The notes: generated by a model not told the origin, from the sequence alone. DNA of 64,000 nucleotides from Herbidospora solisilvae (GCF_009901565.1 NZ_WXEW01000010.1:62001-126000); one strand, 5' to 3'; positions 54,303 to 63,368 are shown, numbered from the stretch's first letter. Program-made: numbers and translations.

Positions 54303-55150
54303 TCGCCGCCGATCGGGGCCAGGACCTCGCCGGTGTAGTAGGACGACAGGCGCCCGGACGCGAAGAACACGTAGGACGGCGCGATCTCGTCCGGGTCGGC
54401 GGCCCGCTTCATCGGGGCCTGCTGGCCGAACTTCTCCACCTTCTCCTCGGGGAAGGTGGCCGGGATCAGCGGGGTCCAGACCGGGCCGGGGGCCACCGCG
54501 TTGACGCGGATGCCCTTGTCGACCAGGTTCTGCGCCATCGACATCGTGAAGGCGTTGATCGCGCCCTTGGTCGCGGCGTAGTCGATCAGGCTCTTGTTGC
54601 CGCGCAGGCCGTTGATCGACGAGGTGTTGATGATCGACGCGCCGTCGCCCATGTGCCGCAGGGCCGCCTTGGTGACCCGGAAGTAGCTGTGGATGTTCAC
54701 CGCGAAGGTGTGGTTCCACTGCTCGTCGTCGAGTTCGTCGAGCGAGTCGACCGGCTCCTGATAGGCGACGTTGTTGACCAGCAGGTCGAGCCCGCCCAGT
54801 TCCTTGACGGTGCGTTCGACCACCTCCTCGCAGTGGTCGGCCCTGCCGAGGTCGCCCGGCAGCAGCACGCAGCGGCGGCCCTCGCGCTCGACCAGCGCGC
54901 GGGTGTGCTCGGCGTCCTCGTGCTCGCTCAGGTAGGCGATGGCGACGTCGGCCCCCTCCTTGGCGAAGGCGACCGCCACGGCCCTGCCGATTCCCGAGTC
55001 GCCTCCGGTGACCAGGGCCTTGCGGCCCTTGAGCAGGTCGCGGCCGGCGTAGTCGCGCATCTCGTCGCGGGGCTCGGGCGCCATGTCGCCGCTGCTTCCG
55101 GGATAGCTCTGCGTCTGGCCCGGCGGTGTCTGGTTCGGTTCCTCAGGCAT
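54287..55150 (-). CDS. SDR-family oxidoreductase, general-stress type
   Basis: A 287-residue NAD(P)-dependent dehydrogenase of the YghA/YhdF-like group. A Pro/Gln-rich N-terminal extension (residues 1-40, EEPNQTPPGQTQSYPGS) is typical. GGDSGIGRAVAVAFAKEG binds the cofactor, NNVAYQEP replaces NNAG, and the active site is TSSINGLRGNKSLIDYAATKG (Ser, Tyr, Lys). ATG 55150 has a modest AGGG site; the upstream frame is a shadow of the TetR gene. Members of this group are induced by stress in other Gram-positives; the substrate is unknown. Confidence 0.88.
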   Translation of the reverse strand: MPEEPNQTPPGQTQSYPGSSGDMAPEPRDEMRDYAGRDLLKGRKALVTGGDSGIGRAVAVAFAKEGADVAIAYLSEHEDAEHTRALVEREGRRCVLLPGDLGRADHCEEVVERTVKELGGLDLLVNNVAYQEPVDSLDELDDEQWNHTFAVNIHSYFRVTKAALRHMGDGASIINTSSINGLRGNKSLIDYAATKGAINAFTMSMAQNLVDKGIRVNAVAPGPVWTPLIPATFPEEKVEKFGQQAPMKRAADPDEIAPSYVFFASGRLSSYYTGEVLAPIGGETLPG

Positions 55151-55179
55151 GCTGCGACCCTGCCCAGGCGGTTGATCGC

Positions 55180-55791
55180 TTAACGGAGCCGGGCGGCCAT
55201 GCCCTCGAAGTAGCTGCGGTGCACGGCGGCCAGGTCGACCCGCTCGGGGTCGAGCAGCCACACCAGGTGGGCGCCCTCGATGAACGCGGCCGTCTCGGCC
55301 GCCAGGATCGACGGGTCGAGCCCGGCGCGGGCGGAGCCGTCGGCCACGGCCCTGCCGTACAGCGAGGTCAGATGGGCCCGGAGCGCCCGGCCACGGTCGC
55401 GGAACCAGGTGTGCAGCGCGGCGCCGGGCTCCAGGTTCTCGGCGGTGAGCGTGGTGTGCAGGGCGGCCAGGTCGCGGTCGGCGGCGGCGGTGTGCCCGGC
55501 GTCCCGGACGAACCACTCGAAGGCCTGGTCGAGGGTGGGTTCGGCGTCCGGGGAGGCCGACAGCCGCTCCAGGGCCCGCCGGTCGGCCTCCTCCAGGACG
55601 GCCTGGACGAGCCCGTCCTTGCTGCCGAAATGGTGGATGAGGGCCGATGGGGTGGCGCCGGCGCGCTCGGCGACGGCGGCCACGCCGGTGCCGCGCACCC
55701 CCTGCCGCGCGAACAGTTCGATCGCGGCGTCGACCATGGCGCGGCGGCGCGCCACCCCCCGCTTCTGCACCTGTCCCTTGACTCCGGCCAT
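55180..55791 (-). CDS. TetR-family regulator
   Basis: A 203-residue regulator with an N-terminal HTH (about residues 15-60, GVAAVAERAGATPSALIHHFGSKDGLV) and a helical effector domain (about 80-203). The frame extends to TTG 55827, but ATG 55791 matches the normal start of the family. It lies between the SDR gene (29 bases, same strand) and a divergent alpha/beta hydrolase, either of which it may control. Confidence 0.87.
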   Translation of the reverse strand: MAGVKGQVQKRGVARRRAMVDAAIELFARQGVRGTGVAAVAERAGATPSALIHHFGSKDGLVQAVLEEADRRALERLSASPDAEPTLDQAFEWFVRDAGHTAAADRDLAALHTTLTAENLEPGAALHTWFRDRGRALRAHLTSLYGRAVADGSARAGLDPSILAAETAAFIEGAHLVWLLDPERVDLAAVHRSYFEGMAARLR

Positions 55792-55878
55792 GGGGATCAG
55801 GGTGCCGCCGGGGGCGGGGGAGTTCAACTCGGAAAACCGGGGTGCGCGATCACGGGCCGGCCATTATCTTGAACGACC

Positions 55879-56787
55879 ATGCAGGAAAATAACGAACACA
55901 TCGTCCGCGTCGGTGACCTCGACCTGTGGGCGGAGGCCTTCGGCGACTCCGGGCACCCGACGGTGCTGCTGGTCATGGGCGCGCAGGCGCAGGGTGTCCA
56001 GTGGCCCGACGGGCTCGTCCGCCGCCTCGTCGACGGGGGCCGCCGGGTGATCCGCTACGACCACCGCGACACCGGGCGCTCCTCGACCGTCGACTTCGCC
56101 GCCCACCCCTACACCGTCGCCGACCTGGCCTCCGACGCGATCGCCGTGCTGGACGACTTCAAGGTCGAACGGGCCCACCTCGTGGGCGCCTCCCTCGGCG
56201 GCCTCATCGTCCAGCGGCTGGCCGTCACCCACCCCGATCGCGTGCTGACCCTCACGAGCCTGTCGTCCCAGCCCCTCGGCACCGACACGGCGGCCGCGGT
56301 GCGGCGCGTCATGGAGGGGACGCCGACGCCGCCCGGCGAGCTCCCGCCCCCCGCGCCCGAGCTGCTCGCCGCGCTCGCCGCCTCGTTCCCCGAGCCGGGG
56401 GCGTCCCTGGAGGACTACCTGGCGGCCCGGTTGCCGCTGTGGCGGATCCTGCACGGCCCGGTCCTGCCGTTCGACGAGGAGGAGTACCGCACGCTGGAGC
56501 GGCGGGCCTACACGCGGGCGCGCGACCTGCGGGCCGGCCTCAACCACGCCCTCGCCGGGGCCGCCGACCCGGGCTCCGCGGCCGACCTGGCCGCCGTCAC
56601 CGCGCCGACGCTGGTCGTGCACGGCACGGAGGACCCGATGTTCCCGCCCGCGCACGCCGAGGCCACCGCCGCCGCCATCGCCGGGGCCCGCCTGGTCATG
56701 ATCGAGGGCATGGGCCACACCCTGCCCGCGTCGGCGCACGACCGCCTCGCGGAGGAGATCCTGCGCCACACCGGACGTCGTCCTTAG
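55879..56787 (+). CDS. Alpha/beta hydrolase
   Basis: A 302-residue hydrolase with catalytic Ser in VGASLGGLIVQR (about residue 102), Asp in HGTEDPMFPPAH and His in EGMGHTLP. A cap domain of about 90 residues lies between. The DHRDTGRSSTVDF segment is near the oxyanion site and is typical of the actinobacterial aclacinomycin methylesterase-like group. ATG 55879 lies 8 bases after TATCTT. Four terminal bases overlap the convergent CheR gene. Substrate unknown. Confidence 0.88.
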   Translation: MQENNEHIVRVGDLDLWAEAFGDSGHPTVLLVMGAQAQGVQWPDGLVRRLVDGGRRVIRYDHRDTGRSSTVDFAAHPYTVADLASDAIAVLDDFKVERAHLVGASLGGLIVQRLAVTHPDRVLTLTSLSSQPLGTDTAAAVRRVMEGTPTPPGELPPPAPELLAALAASFPEPGASLEDYLAARLPLWRILHGPVLPFDEEEYRTLERRAYTRARDLRAGLNHALAGAADPGSAADLAAVTAPTLVVHGTEDPMFPPAHAEATAAAIAGARLVMIEGMGHTLPASAHDRLAEEILRHTGRRP

Positions 56788-58634
56788 GAGGGCGCCGGGT
56801 CGAGCACGTCCATCAGCAGGATGACGCCGGCGGTCCGGCCGTCTTCGGCGAGCATGCGGGAGAACTCGATGCTCAGCCGGGTGGCGCGGCCCCGCCGGTT
56901 GACGGCGTCGACGGCCATGCCGTCGGGCCAGTCGCGGGGCTCGGCGTCGCCGACCAGGGCCCGCAGGTGGGCGGCGAGGTTGTCGAGGGGCAGGCCGATG
57001 TCCAGGCCGGTCAGCTGCTGCCCGGTGGCCTCGTCGGCGCGCACGCCCCACAACTCCTCGGCCCCGGGGCTCCAGATCAGCACGCGCAACTCGGTGTCGA
57101 CGACCGCGACGGCGTCGCCGAGGCTGCGGACCATCGCCGAGACGAACGCGTTGGCCTTGTCGAGCTCGTCGCTACGGGCGTTGAGGGCGTCGTTGATCTG
57201 CTGAAGCTCGTCGTTGGTCGACTGGAGCTCCTCGTTCATGGTCTCCAGTTCCTCGTTCGTGGACTGGAGTTCCTCGTTGGTGGTCTCGAGCTCCTCGTTC
57301 GTGGACTGGAGTTCCTCGTTGGTGGTCTCCAGTTCCTCGTTGAGGGACTGGAGCTCCTCGTAGGCGTTCTCGAGCTCCCGGTTGGCCTGTTCGAGCTCGT
57401 CGCGCAGGCGGCGGTAGCGGGTGACGTCGTAGAAGTTGATGCCGACGCCGACGAGGTCGCCGTCGCCGTTCTGCAGCGGGACCACCGAGACGTCGTACAC
57501 GCCGACGTCGGGCTGCCCCGACCGCTGCCAGATGATCTCCTGGAGCTCGACGGTGCGCAGCTCGGTCTGGGCCTGTTCGATCACCGAGCGCAGCTCGACG
57601 GGCCGGTAGGAGACCTCCAGGTCCTGGAACGGGCGGCCGATGTCACGCGGGTTGAGGCTGAAGAGCATCTCGGCGCGGCTGTTGACCAGGGCGAGCCGGC
57701 CGTTGGTGTCGAGGCCGAGCTGGGCGACCGGGCCGGAGGCCAGAGCCGAGCTCTGCAGCTCGCCCAACGTCGTGTGGGTGGGCAGCGCCGACGACCAGGC
57801 CGGGCGGGCCCCGGAGGACGCGGTTCCGGTCTTCTTGAACAACCGCATGCGCAGGTCGAGGGGCTCGAACTTGTCGCTGTGGTTGAGCAGCATCTCGGCC
57901 TTGCCGAGGAACAGGTAGCCCGGGTTGGCCAGCGCGAAGTGGAACCGGCGCACGATGTTGAGCTGCGTCTCGGTGTTGAAGTACATCAGGGTGTTGCGGG
58001 CCAGCAGCAGGTCGACCCGGGAGATCGGGGCGTCGCGCGTCAGGTCGTTGCGGCCGAAGATGACCTGGCGGCGCAGGTCGCGCCGGAAGGCGTGCAGACC
58101 CCCTGACGACTCGAAGTAGGCGTCGCGCAGTTCCGGGGGGACCTCGGCCATCTGGCGGTCGGTGTAGCTCGCGCTGCGGGCGACCTGGAGCGCCTGTTCG
58201 TCGAGGTCGGTGGCGTAGATCTTGACGCGATCCTTGAACTCGTCGACGCCGATCTCCTCGGCCAGGATCATCGCGAGGCTGTAGGCCTCCTCGCCGGTGG
58301 CGCAGCCGGCGCTCCAGACGCGGATGCCCTTGCCCGCCTGCTTGCCGGCGACGATGGCGGGCACGACCCGCTCGCGGAGCACCTGCCAGGCGACCGGGTC
58401 GCGGAAGAAACTGGTCACGTTGATCAGCAGGCTGTCGAACAGCCGGTTGAACTCCTCGGGCTCCAGCTCCAGGTAGTCGCGGTATTCGCTGTAGTCGCGG
58501 AGTTTCAGCGATTCCAGCCGACGGGCGATGCGGCGCATCAGGGTGGTGCGCTTGTAGCCGGTGAAGTCGAAGCCCCTGGTCTCCTTCAGCATCGCCAGGA
58601 GGTCGTCGAAGTCACGTTCGTCAGCCGGGATCAC
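56784..58634 (-). CDS. CheR-type methyltransferase with PAS domains
   Basis: A 616-residue protein: CheR N-terminal helices (about residues 10-65), SAM methyltransferase (about 70-270; VWSAGCATGEEAYSLAM is the SAM loop), PAS (about 300-400), an unusually regular coiled coil (about 415-485) and a second PAS (about 490-610). CheR methylates Glu on chemoreceptors, but no receptor, CheA or CheW is in the window. It lies next to a receiver-less CheB gene on the same strand; such pairs in non-motile bacteria belong to stress or two-component hybrid pathways. Start ATG 58634. Confidence 0.9.
   Translation of the reverse strand: MIPADERDFDDLLAMLKETRGFDFTGYKRTTLMRRIARRLESLKLRDYSEYRDYLELEPEEFNRLFDSLLINVTSFFRDPVAWQVLRERVVPAIVAGKQAGKGIRVWSAGCATGEEAYSLAMILAEEIGVDEFKDRVKIYATDLDEQALQVARSASYTDRQMAEVPPELRDAYFESSGGLHAFRRDLRRQVIFGRNDLTRDAPISRVDLLLARNTLMYFNTETQLNIVRRFHFALANPGYLFLGKAEMLLNHSDKFEPLDLRMRLFKKTGTASSGARPAWSSALPTHTTLGELQSSALASGPVAQLGLDTNGRLALVNSRAEMLFSLNPRDIGRPFQDLEVSYRPVELRSVIEQAQTELRTVELQEIIWQRSGQPDVGVYDVSVVPLQNGDGDLVGVGINFYDVTRYRRLRDELEQANRELENAYEELQSLNEELETTNEELQSTNEELETTNEELQSTNEELETMNEELQSTNDELQQINDALNARSDELDKANAFVSAMVRSLGDAVAVVDTELRVLIWSPGAEELWGVRADEATGQQLTGLDIGLPLDNLAAHLRALVGDAEPRDWPDGMAVDAVNRRGRATRLSIEFSRMLAEDGRTAGVILLMDVLDPAPS
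57190..57365 (-). repeat. Heptad-coding 21-bp repeats in the CheR-PAS gene
   Basis: Alternating units encode NEELQST and NEELETT, about eight in a row, 21 bases each. The regular spacing with no breaks predicts a rigid parallel coiled coil. Confidence 0.85.
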
Positions 58635-58661
58635 ACCTCGACCCTATGCCCAGCACGCCTG

Positions 58662-59672
58662 TCAGGCGCCGGTGACGTCCTCTTCCGCGCCGAGTCGCGA
58701 CTGCATCACCCTGATGGTCTCCAGCGCCTCGCGCGTCTGCTCGGCCTCCTCGGCGAGCCGGGACACCGACAGCCGGTGCCCCTGCCGCTCGGCGGAGTTG
58801 ATCATGCGCTGGAGCAGCCGTCCGCGCTCCTCCAGGCGAAGCACGGCCACCCACAGGGCCCGCTCGACGGCCTCCGACTGCCCTGCGATCATGGTTTCCA
58901 TCGACCACGAGTGGCCCACGCGGCAGTCGTAGCGGGGGTTCGGGTTGCCGGGCCGTATGTACAGCGGGCCGCTGCAGTCGGGGCAGGTGAAGCCGGACAG
59001 CTCCCCCTCGGGAGGGGTGCCGGGCAACCGGGGGGCCAGATAGGGGGCCAGGTCACGCAGCAGTTCCTCGTCGGGCATGGTCTCCTCCGCGATCACCGGC
59101 GACCGGGTCTGCTCCACGATCCATTCGGCCAGCCGCGAAGCCGGCAGGGTCCGGGCCCGCCCGCTCGCCCGCAGCGCCGCCGACGGCATGCCGGGGAACG
59201 CGCACTCCTCCGGGTCCTGCACGACCACCACCCCGCCGTGCCGTTCCACCAGCTCACAACCGCGGGCCCCGTCGTCGAGGGTGCCGCTCAGCACCACCCC
59301 GGCGACCCTCGGCCCGGCGGCGACGGCGGCGCTCATGAACAGCAAGTCGGCGGCCGGGCGGTAGCCGTTGTAACGCGGGCCCCGGCTGACCCGCAGGTGG
59401 CCGTCGTGCACCAGCAGGTGGTGGCCGGCCACCGCCACCCGGATCTCCCCGCGCACGAGCGGCTGCCCGTCCTCGGCGGGAGTCGCCTTGAGCGGCCCGG
59501 ACCGGTCGAGGATGCCCGCCAGCGCGCTCGACCCCGACGAGGCCACGTGCAGGACGACCAGGACCGCCGCGGGTAGGCTCGGGGGCAGACGGGCCACCAG
59601 GGTGCGCAGCGGTTCGACCCCGCCGGCCGACGCGGCGACGACCACGAGGTCTCTTCCCTGATGGCTGTCCAC
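58662..59672 (-). CDS. CheB-type methylesterase without receiver domain
   Basis: A 336-residue protein. The methylesterase triad is visible: Ser in VAASAGGVEPL (S15), His in LHVASSG and Asp in SGTLDDGARG. There is no N-terminal receiver domain. After residue about 225 comes a zinc-ribbon-like stretch (CPDCSGPLYIRPGN...YDCRVGHSWS) and a helical tail. GTG 59672 is set by GGGGA upstream; the earlier frame reads over the STAS promoter region. It precedes the CheR gene by 27 bases and the two are probably cotranscribed. Confidence 0.88.
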   Translation of the reverse strand: MDSHQGRDLVVVAASAGGVEPLRTLVARLPPSLPAAVLVVLHVASSGSSALAGILDRSGPLKATPAEDGQPLVRGEIRVAVAGHHLLVHDGHLRVSRGPRYNGYRPAADLLFMSAAVAAGPRVAGVVLSGTLDDGARGCELVERHGGVVVVQDPEECAFPGMPSAALRASGRARTLPASRLAEWIVEQTRSPVIAEETMPDEELLRDLAPYLAPRLPGTPPEGELSGFTCPDCSGPLYIRPGNPNPRYDCRVGHSWSMETMIAGQSEAVERALWVAVLRLEERGRLLQRMINSAERQGHRLSVSRLAEEAEQTREALETIRVMQSRLGAEEDVTGA

Positions 59673-59737
59673 GGAATTCCCCTGCCCGCTATCTCGGCGT
59701 ATGCACATAAGACAGCAAAAAGGGGTAGGGATTCGAA

Positions 59738-60400
59738 ATGATCCTTTCACTCGGCGTCGTCCACGAGGACGAGACCGACCTGGAGCTGGCACTGTCCGGC
59801 GACATCGACTGGTCCTGGACCGAGTGGCTGGAGAGCTCCCTGGCGTGCCTGCTGTTCCGGCGGTTCGCCCGGGTGACGCTCGACCTGGGCGCGGTGGGCT
59901 TCTGCGACCTGGAGGGAGCCCGGGTCCTGCTCCGCTTCAGGGCGCTGGTCGAGCTCGACGGCGCGACTCTGCTGATGACCGGCGGCGGTCTGGCCGTCCG
60001 CCTGCTCGGGCTGCTGTCGGCGGCCCCGGAGACCTACGGGCCCTCTACGGGCGGCGAGCACACGCCGGAACGGGCGGTCCGGCATCTGCCGCGCGTGCGC
60101 GGCGCCCGGCCCGATGTGGAGTCCCGGCCACGCCGGCCGCTCGACGCGAGCGGACCGGTCGCGGAGTCCGCCGTCCATCCGGCCATGCGGCGGGCCGTGG
60201 AACTGCGCGCGATCATGCAGGAGGGGGTGCGGACCATGCGGGAGCGCGCCGCCGCCAACTGCGCCGACGTGGCCGAGCTGCACGACCGGCTGGCGCGGAT
60301 GCACGAGTTCGCCGGCCACGCCCTCGACTGCGACTGCGACTCCCACCAGCGCAAGGCCGCGGAGTTCCGGGCCAAAAGCAGCCGTTTCGCACCGGTGTGA
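59738..60400 (+). CDS. STAS-domain protein with helical C-terminus
   Basis: A 220-residue protein: a STAS domain (about residues 5-105, LELALSGDIDWSW, RRFARVTLDLGAVGFCDLEGARVLLRF) and a basic, helical second half ending in CDCDSHQRKAAEF. The usual phosphorylated Ser of anti-sigma antagonists is replaced by Cys-Asp (GFCDLEG), so control by phosphorylation would differ. ATG 59738 has AGGGGTAGGG about 7 bases upstream. It is divergent from the CheB gene and followed by a PAS-GAF protein. Confidence 0.82.
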   Translation: MILSLGVVHEDETDLELALSGDIDWSWTEWLESSLACLLFRRFARVTLDLGAVGFCDLEGARVLLRFRALVELDGATLLMTGGGLAVRLLGLLSAAPETYGPSTGGEHTPERAVRHLPRVRGARPDVESRPRRPLDASGPVAESAVHPAMRRAVELRAIMQEGVRTMRERAAANCADVAELHDRLARMHEFAGHALDCDCDSHQRKAAEFRAKSSRFAPV

Positions 60401-60433
60401 CCTTCTCGTGTGACCTTTTCGGATATTTCAGCG

Positions 60434-60454
60434 CCATGCCTTCTTACGGCATGG
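60434..60454 (+). terminator. Small hairpin between STAS and PAS-GAF genes
   Basis: CCATGCC-TTCTTAC-GGCATGG, perfect 7-bp stem 34 bases after the STAS stop; no T-run, so termination is uncertain. Confidence 0.4.
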
Positions 60455-60523
60455 AGGCGACTGTGCGTGCGCCCTGGGGGCATGGTGTCTCCGATGTCGA
60501 TCAGGCGATGGAGATGAGGCGAG

Positions 60524-61621
60524 ATGAACGAATCGGCGGCCGGCGCGTTCGAAAGCGAGTTCATCGAGTTCCAGAAGCGCCTGGCGTACCTGAGGGAGTC
60601 CCGGTCCTACGTGACCGCCGAAGCCGGCCGCGACGAGTGGATCGACGCCGCCCTGCTGGAGCTCGACGTGGCCACCGAGGAGCTCAAGGTCCGCCAGGAG
60701 GAACTGGTCTCCTGGGCCGACCAGGTCGCCGCCGAGAAGAGCCCGGCCGAGCTCGAACGCCTCCTGCTGCGCGCCGCCTTCACCGGCTCGCCGTTCCCCA
60801 CCCTGATCGTGGCCGGCGACGACGGGGTGATCAGGCGGGCCAACGCCGCCGCGCTCGCCCTGCTCGACGTGACCCAGTCGTACGCGGCCGGACGCCCCTT
60901 TCCCGTCTTCGCCGACCTGCGCTTCCGGGCCGCCCTGCGGTCGGCCCTGGCGGCGGCGAGCCGCACCGGCGAGGCCCGGACGGTCCGCATGCGCCTGGTG
61001 CGGCGGCGGCTGCCGCCGGTGGACGTCACGCTCGCCATCGCCCGGCTCGACCTGCCGGGCGAGCGGCCCCACCTGCTGATCGGCACCTCGGTCGTGCCGC
61101 CGGCGGAACCATTGCCGCCATCCGGCCCCGAGATCCGGCCCGCCCGCGAGGACGTGTTGTCCTCCTGGGCCCGGCTGCTGCTCTCGCCCGGGTTCTCCCT
61201 CGGGCAGGCGGCGGGCGCGCTGCGGGAGGCCCTGGCCGACTGGGTCCACGTCGACCTGGTGGACCGGAGCGGCGCATGGCGCCCGGCGGCCGCCGTGGCC
61301 GGCGAGGGCCTCCCGGCCGGGGTCGAGCGGCCGCTCGACCTGTCGCGCCGGGTGTCCGAGAGCGGGCGCATGGCCCTGGAGAGCCCGCTCGGCGACCTCG
61401 GCGTCCTGGGAGAGGACGCCGAGGGCGTCCCGGTGGCCGCGCGGCTGGGCGTCGGCTCGCTGGTCTGCGTGCCGCTCGTCGCCCGCCGCGCGATGGGCGC
61501 GGTGACGATCGCGCGCCGCGGCGGCGCACGGCGGCCGCTCTCCCTGGCGGAGGCCGGCCTGCTGCGCGAACTGGGCGACCAGCTCGCCCTCCGGCTCGAC
61601 CTCGACGAACTTTTGGCCTGA
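60524..61621 (+). CDS. PAS-GAF sensor protein without output domain
   Basis: A 365-residue protein: a helical N-terminus (about 10-75, LDVATEELKVRQEELVSW), a PAS domain (about 85-185, FPTLIVAGDDGVIRRANAAALALLDV) and a GAF domain (about 210-365, ending LGDQLALRLDLDEL). No kinase, phosphatase, cyclase or DNA-binding output is present, so it must act through a partner, plausibly the STAS or CheR/CheB proteins encoded around it. ATG 60524 follows a GAGATGAGGCGAG stretch. Confidence 0.85.
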   Translation: MNESAAGAFESEFIEFQKRLAYLRESRSYVTAEAGRDEWIDAALLELDVATEELKVRQEELVSWADQVAAEKSPAELERLLLRAAFTGSPFPTLIVAGDDGVIRRANAAALALLDVTQSYAAGRPFPVFADLRFRAALRSALAAASRTGEARTVRMRLVRRRLPPVDVTLAIARLDLPGERPHLLIGTSVVPPAEPLPPSGPEIRPAREDVLSSWARLLLSPGFSLGQAAGALREALADWVHVDLVDRSGAWRPAAAVAGEGLPAGVERPLDLSRRVSESGRMALESPLGDLGVLGEDAEGVPVAARLGVGSLVCVPLVARRAMGAVTIARRGGARRPLSLAEAGLLRELGDQLALRLDLDELLA

Positions 61622-61678
61622 TCGGGGGCGTGGGGCGGGCGATGCGGGGCAGGCGAACCCTTGTCGGAAGGAGGAACG

Positions 61679-62095
61679 ATGACAACCGCCCGCGAGATCA
61701 TGACTCCGAACGCGGAGTGCGTGAACTCCGACCAGACCATCGCCGACGCCGCCGAGAAGATGCAGCGCCTCGACGTCGGCTCCCTGCCGATCTGCGGCGA
61801 GGACAACCGCCTCAAGGGCATGATCACCGACCGCGACATCGTGGTGAAGGTGATCGCCCAGGGCCGTGACCCCAAGTCGTGCCTGGCCGGTGAGCTGGGA
61901 GGCAGGGAGGTGGTGACGATCGGCGCCGACGACGACGCGCAGGAGATCCTGCGCACGATGGGCGAAGGCAAGGTCCGCCGCCTGCCCGTGATCGACGGCC
62001 ACACCCTGGTGGGGATGGTCGCTCTGGCCGATGTCGCCAAGGCCCTTCCGGAGACGTCGGTCGGCGACCTCATGGCGGCGCTGACCACCGACTGA
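61679..62095 (+). CDS. CBS-domain pair protein
   Basis: A 138-residue protein of two CBS motifs (about residues 5-60 and 75-130; GMITDRDIVVKVIAQGRD and VGMVALADVAKALP). CBS pairs bind adenine nucleotides and signal energy state. It lacks an additional domain. ATG 61679 has GGAAGGAGGA just upstream. Short proteins like this are common in actinobacterial stress clusters next to STAS and ChaB genes. Confidence 0.92.
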   Translation: MTTAREIMTPNAECVNSDQTIADAAEKMQRLDVGSLPICGEDNRLKGMITDRDIVVKVIAQGRDPKSCLAGELGGREVVTIGADDDAQEILRTMGEGKVRRLPVIDGHTLVGMVALADVAKALPETSVGDLMAALTTD

Positions 62096-62177
62096 CGAAC
62101 TTCGCCGGCCCGGCCGTGCCGCCACGGCCGGGCCCGAAGGAGAGCACGGAGGAAAGACACCCAGAAAGGCAGAGACC

Positions 62178-62576
62178 ATGCCCGCACGCCAGGAACTCCC
62201 CGACACGTTGAAGCGCTCCCCGAAGAAGGCCCAGCGGACCTGGCTCAAGGCCCACGACTCCGCCGTCGAACAGTACGGCGAGGGCGAACGGGCCCACCGG
62301 ACCGCCAACGCGGCCCTGAAGCACAGCTTCGAGAAGGTCGGCGACCACTGGGAGCCCAAGGCCGAGAAGGGCCCCTCGGACCGCCAGGCCGAGAAGAGCA
62401 CCCCCAAGCCCGGCAAGACCGCCGAGGGCGTCGACGCCAACGCCTCCAAGCAGCACCTCTACGACGTGGCCAAGCGCCTGGAGGTGCCCGGCAGGTCCTC
62501 CATGAGCAAGCCCGAGCTGGTGGAGGCGATCAAGAAGGCGAACCGGAGGGCGTCGGCCAAGGCCCGCTCGAAGTGA
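62178..62576 (+). CDS. ChaB-family protein
   Basis: A 132-residue basic protein: a ChaB domain (about residues 1-58, ELPDTLKRSPKKAQRTWLKAHDSAVEQYGEGERAHRTA) and a Rho-N/SAP-like C-terminal helix pair (about 90-128, KQHLYDVAKRLEVPGRSSMSKPELVEAIKKA). Between them is a Lys/Pro-rich linker. ChaB was tied to cation transport in E. coli, but in Gram-positives it is mainly seen as a stress-induced small protein. ATG 62178 follows AAAGGCAGAGACC. Confidence 0.9.
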   Translation: MPARQELPDTLKRSPKKAQRTWLKAHDSAVEQYGEGERAHRTANAALKHSFEKVGDHWEPKAEKGPSDRQAEKSTPKPGKTAEGVDANASKQHLYDVAKRLEVPGRSSMSKPELVEAIKKANRRASAKARSK

Positions 62577-62594
62577 CGCCCGGAGTGACCGCCG

Positions 62595-63368
62595 TCAGCC
62601 TGTGAAGAACGCCCGCACGATCGGCCCGGTGACCTCCGGGTCGATCGTATGCGTCTGGCCGTCGAGGGCCACGACGTGGGCTCCGGCGACCGCCGTGCCC
62701 AGGGCCCCCACCATGCCGCGCAGCCGGTCGGGACTGGCCGCGCCGTCGAGGACCAGCGTCGGCGGCGGGCGCAGCGCGGCGAGCTGGTCGGGCAGCTCGC
62801 GGTCGGTCACCAGCAGGGCGTCGTAGACCGACGAAGGCGCCAGCGCCTCCAGACGCCGCCAGAAGGGGGCGTTCTTCGCCTCCTCCACCATGTGGGGCGG
62901 CATGCCGATGATCTTCAGCTGGAAGTATTCGACCGCCTCCTCGCGCCGCCCCTGGGAGACCAGTTCGGTCAGGTGGCCGGCGTGGTCGGCGGGGGAGGGG
63001 TTCTCGTTCTGGTAGGGCGGCTCGTAGAGGGCCAGCCGGGTGATGCGGGCCCCGTCGAGCAGCGCCTTCAGCGCCAGCAGCCCGCCCGAGGAGTAGCCGA
63101 ACACGGCCGCCTCGCCGCCCGCGGCCTCGATCATGGCCTTCAGGTCGTCGACCTCGTCGGCGATCCGGTAGGGCAGGGCCACCTCCCCGCTGCCGCCGCG
63201 CCCCCGCCGGTCGTAGACGAAGACGGTGAAGTGGTCGGCCAGCGCCTCGGCCAGCGGCAGGCCGGCGGCGCGCTCGTTGAAGACGCCCAGCACGACGATC
63301 ACCGGCGGCCCCTCGCCGACCCGGTCGTAGGCCAGCGTGGTGCCGTCACGCGAGGTCGTAATCATCAT
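62595..63368 (-). CDS. Alpha/beta hydrolase
   Basis: A 257-residue hydrolase starting MMITTSRDGTTLAYDRVGEG. The catalytic Ser is in FGYSSGGLLALKAL (about residue 93), the Asp in LVLDGAASPD and the His in DGQTHTIDPEV. The oxyanion site is VYDRRGRGGSGE. The frame is open upstream to 63845, antisense to the methyltransferase; ATG 63368 (or 63365) lies 7 bases after TAGAAC. Substrate unknown. Convergent to the ChaB gene. Confidence 0.87.
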   Translation of the reverse strand: MMITTSRDGTTLAYDRVGEGPPVIVVLGVFNERAAGLPLAEALADHFTVFVYDRRGRGGSGEVALPYRIADEVDDLKAMIEAAGGEAAVFGYSSGGLLALKALLDGARITRLALYEPPYQNENPSPADHAGHLTELVSQGRREEAVEYFQLKIIGMPPHMVEEAKNAPFWRRLEALAPSSVYDALLVTDRELPDQLAALRPPPTLVLDGAASPDRLRGMVGALGTAVAGAHVVALDGQTHTIDPEVTGPIVRAFFTG

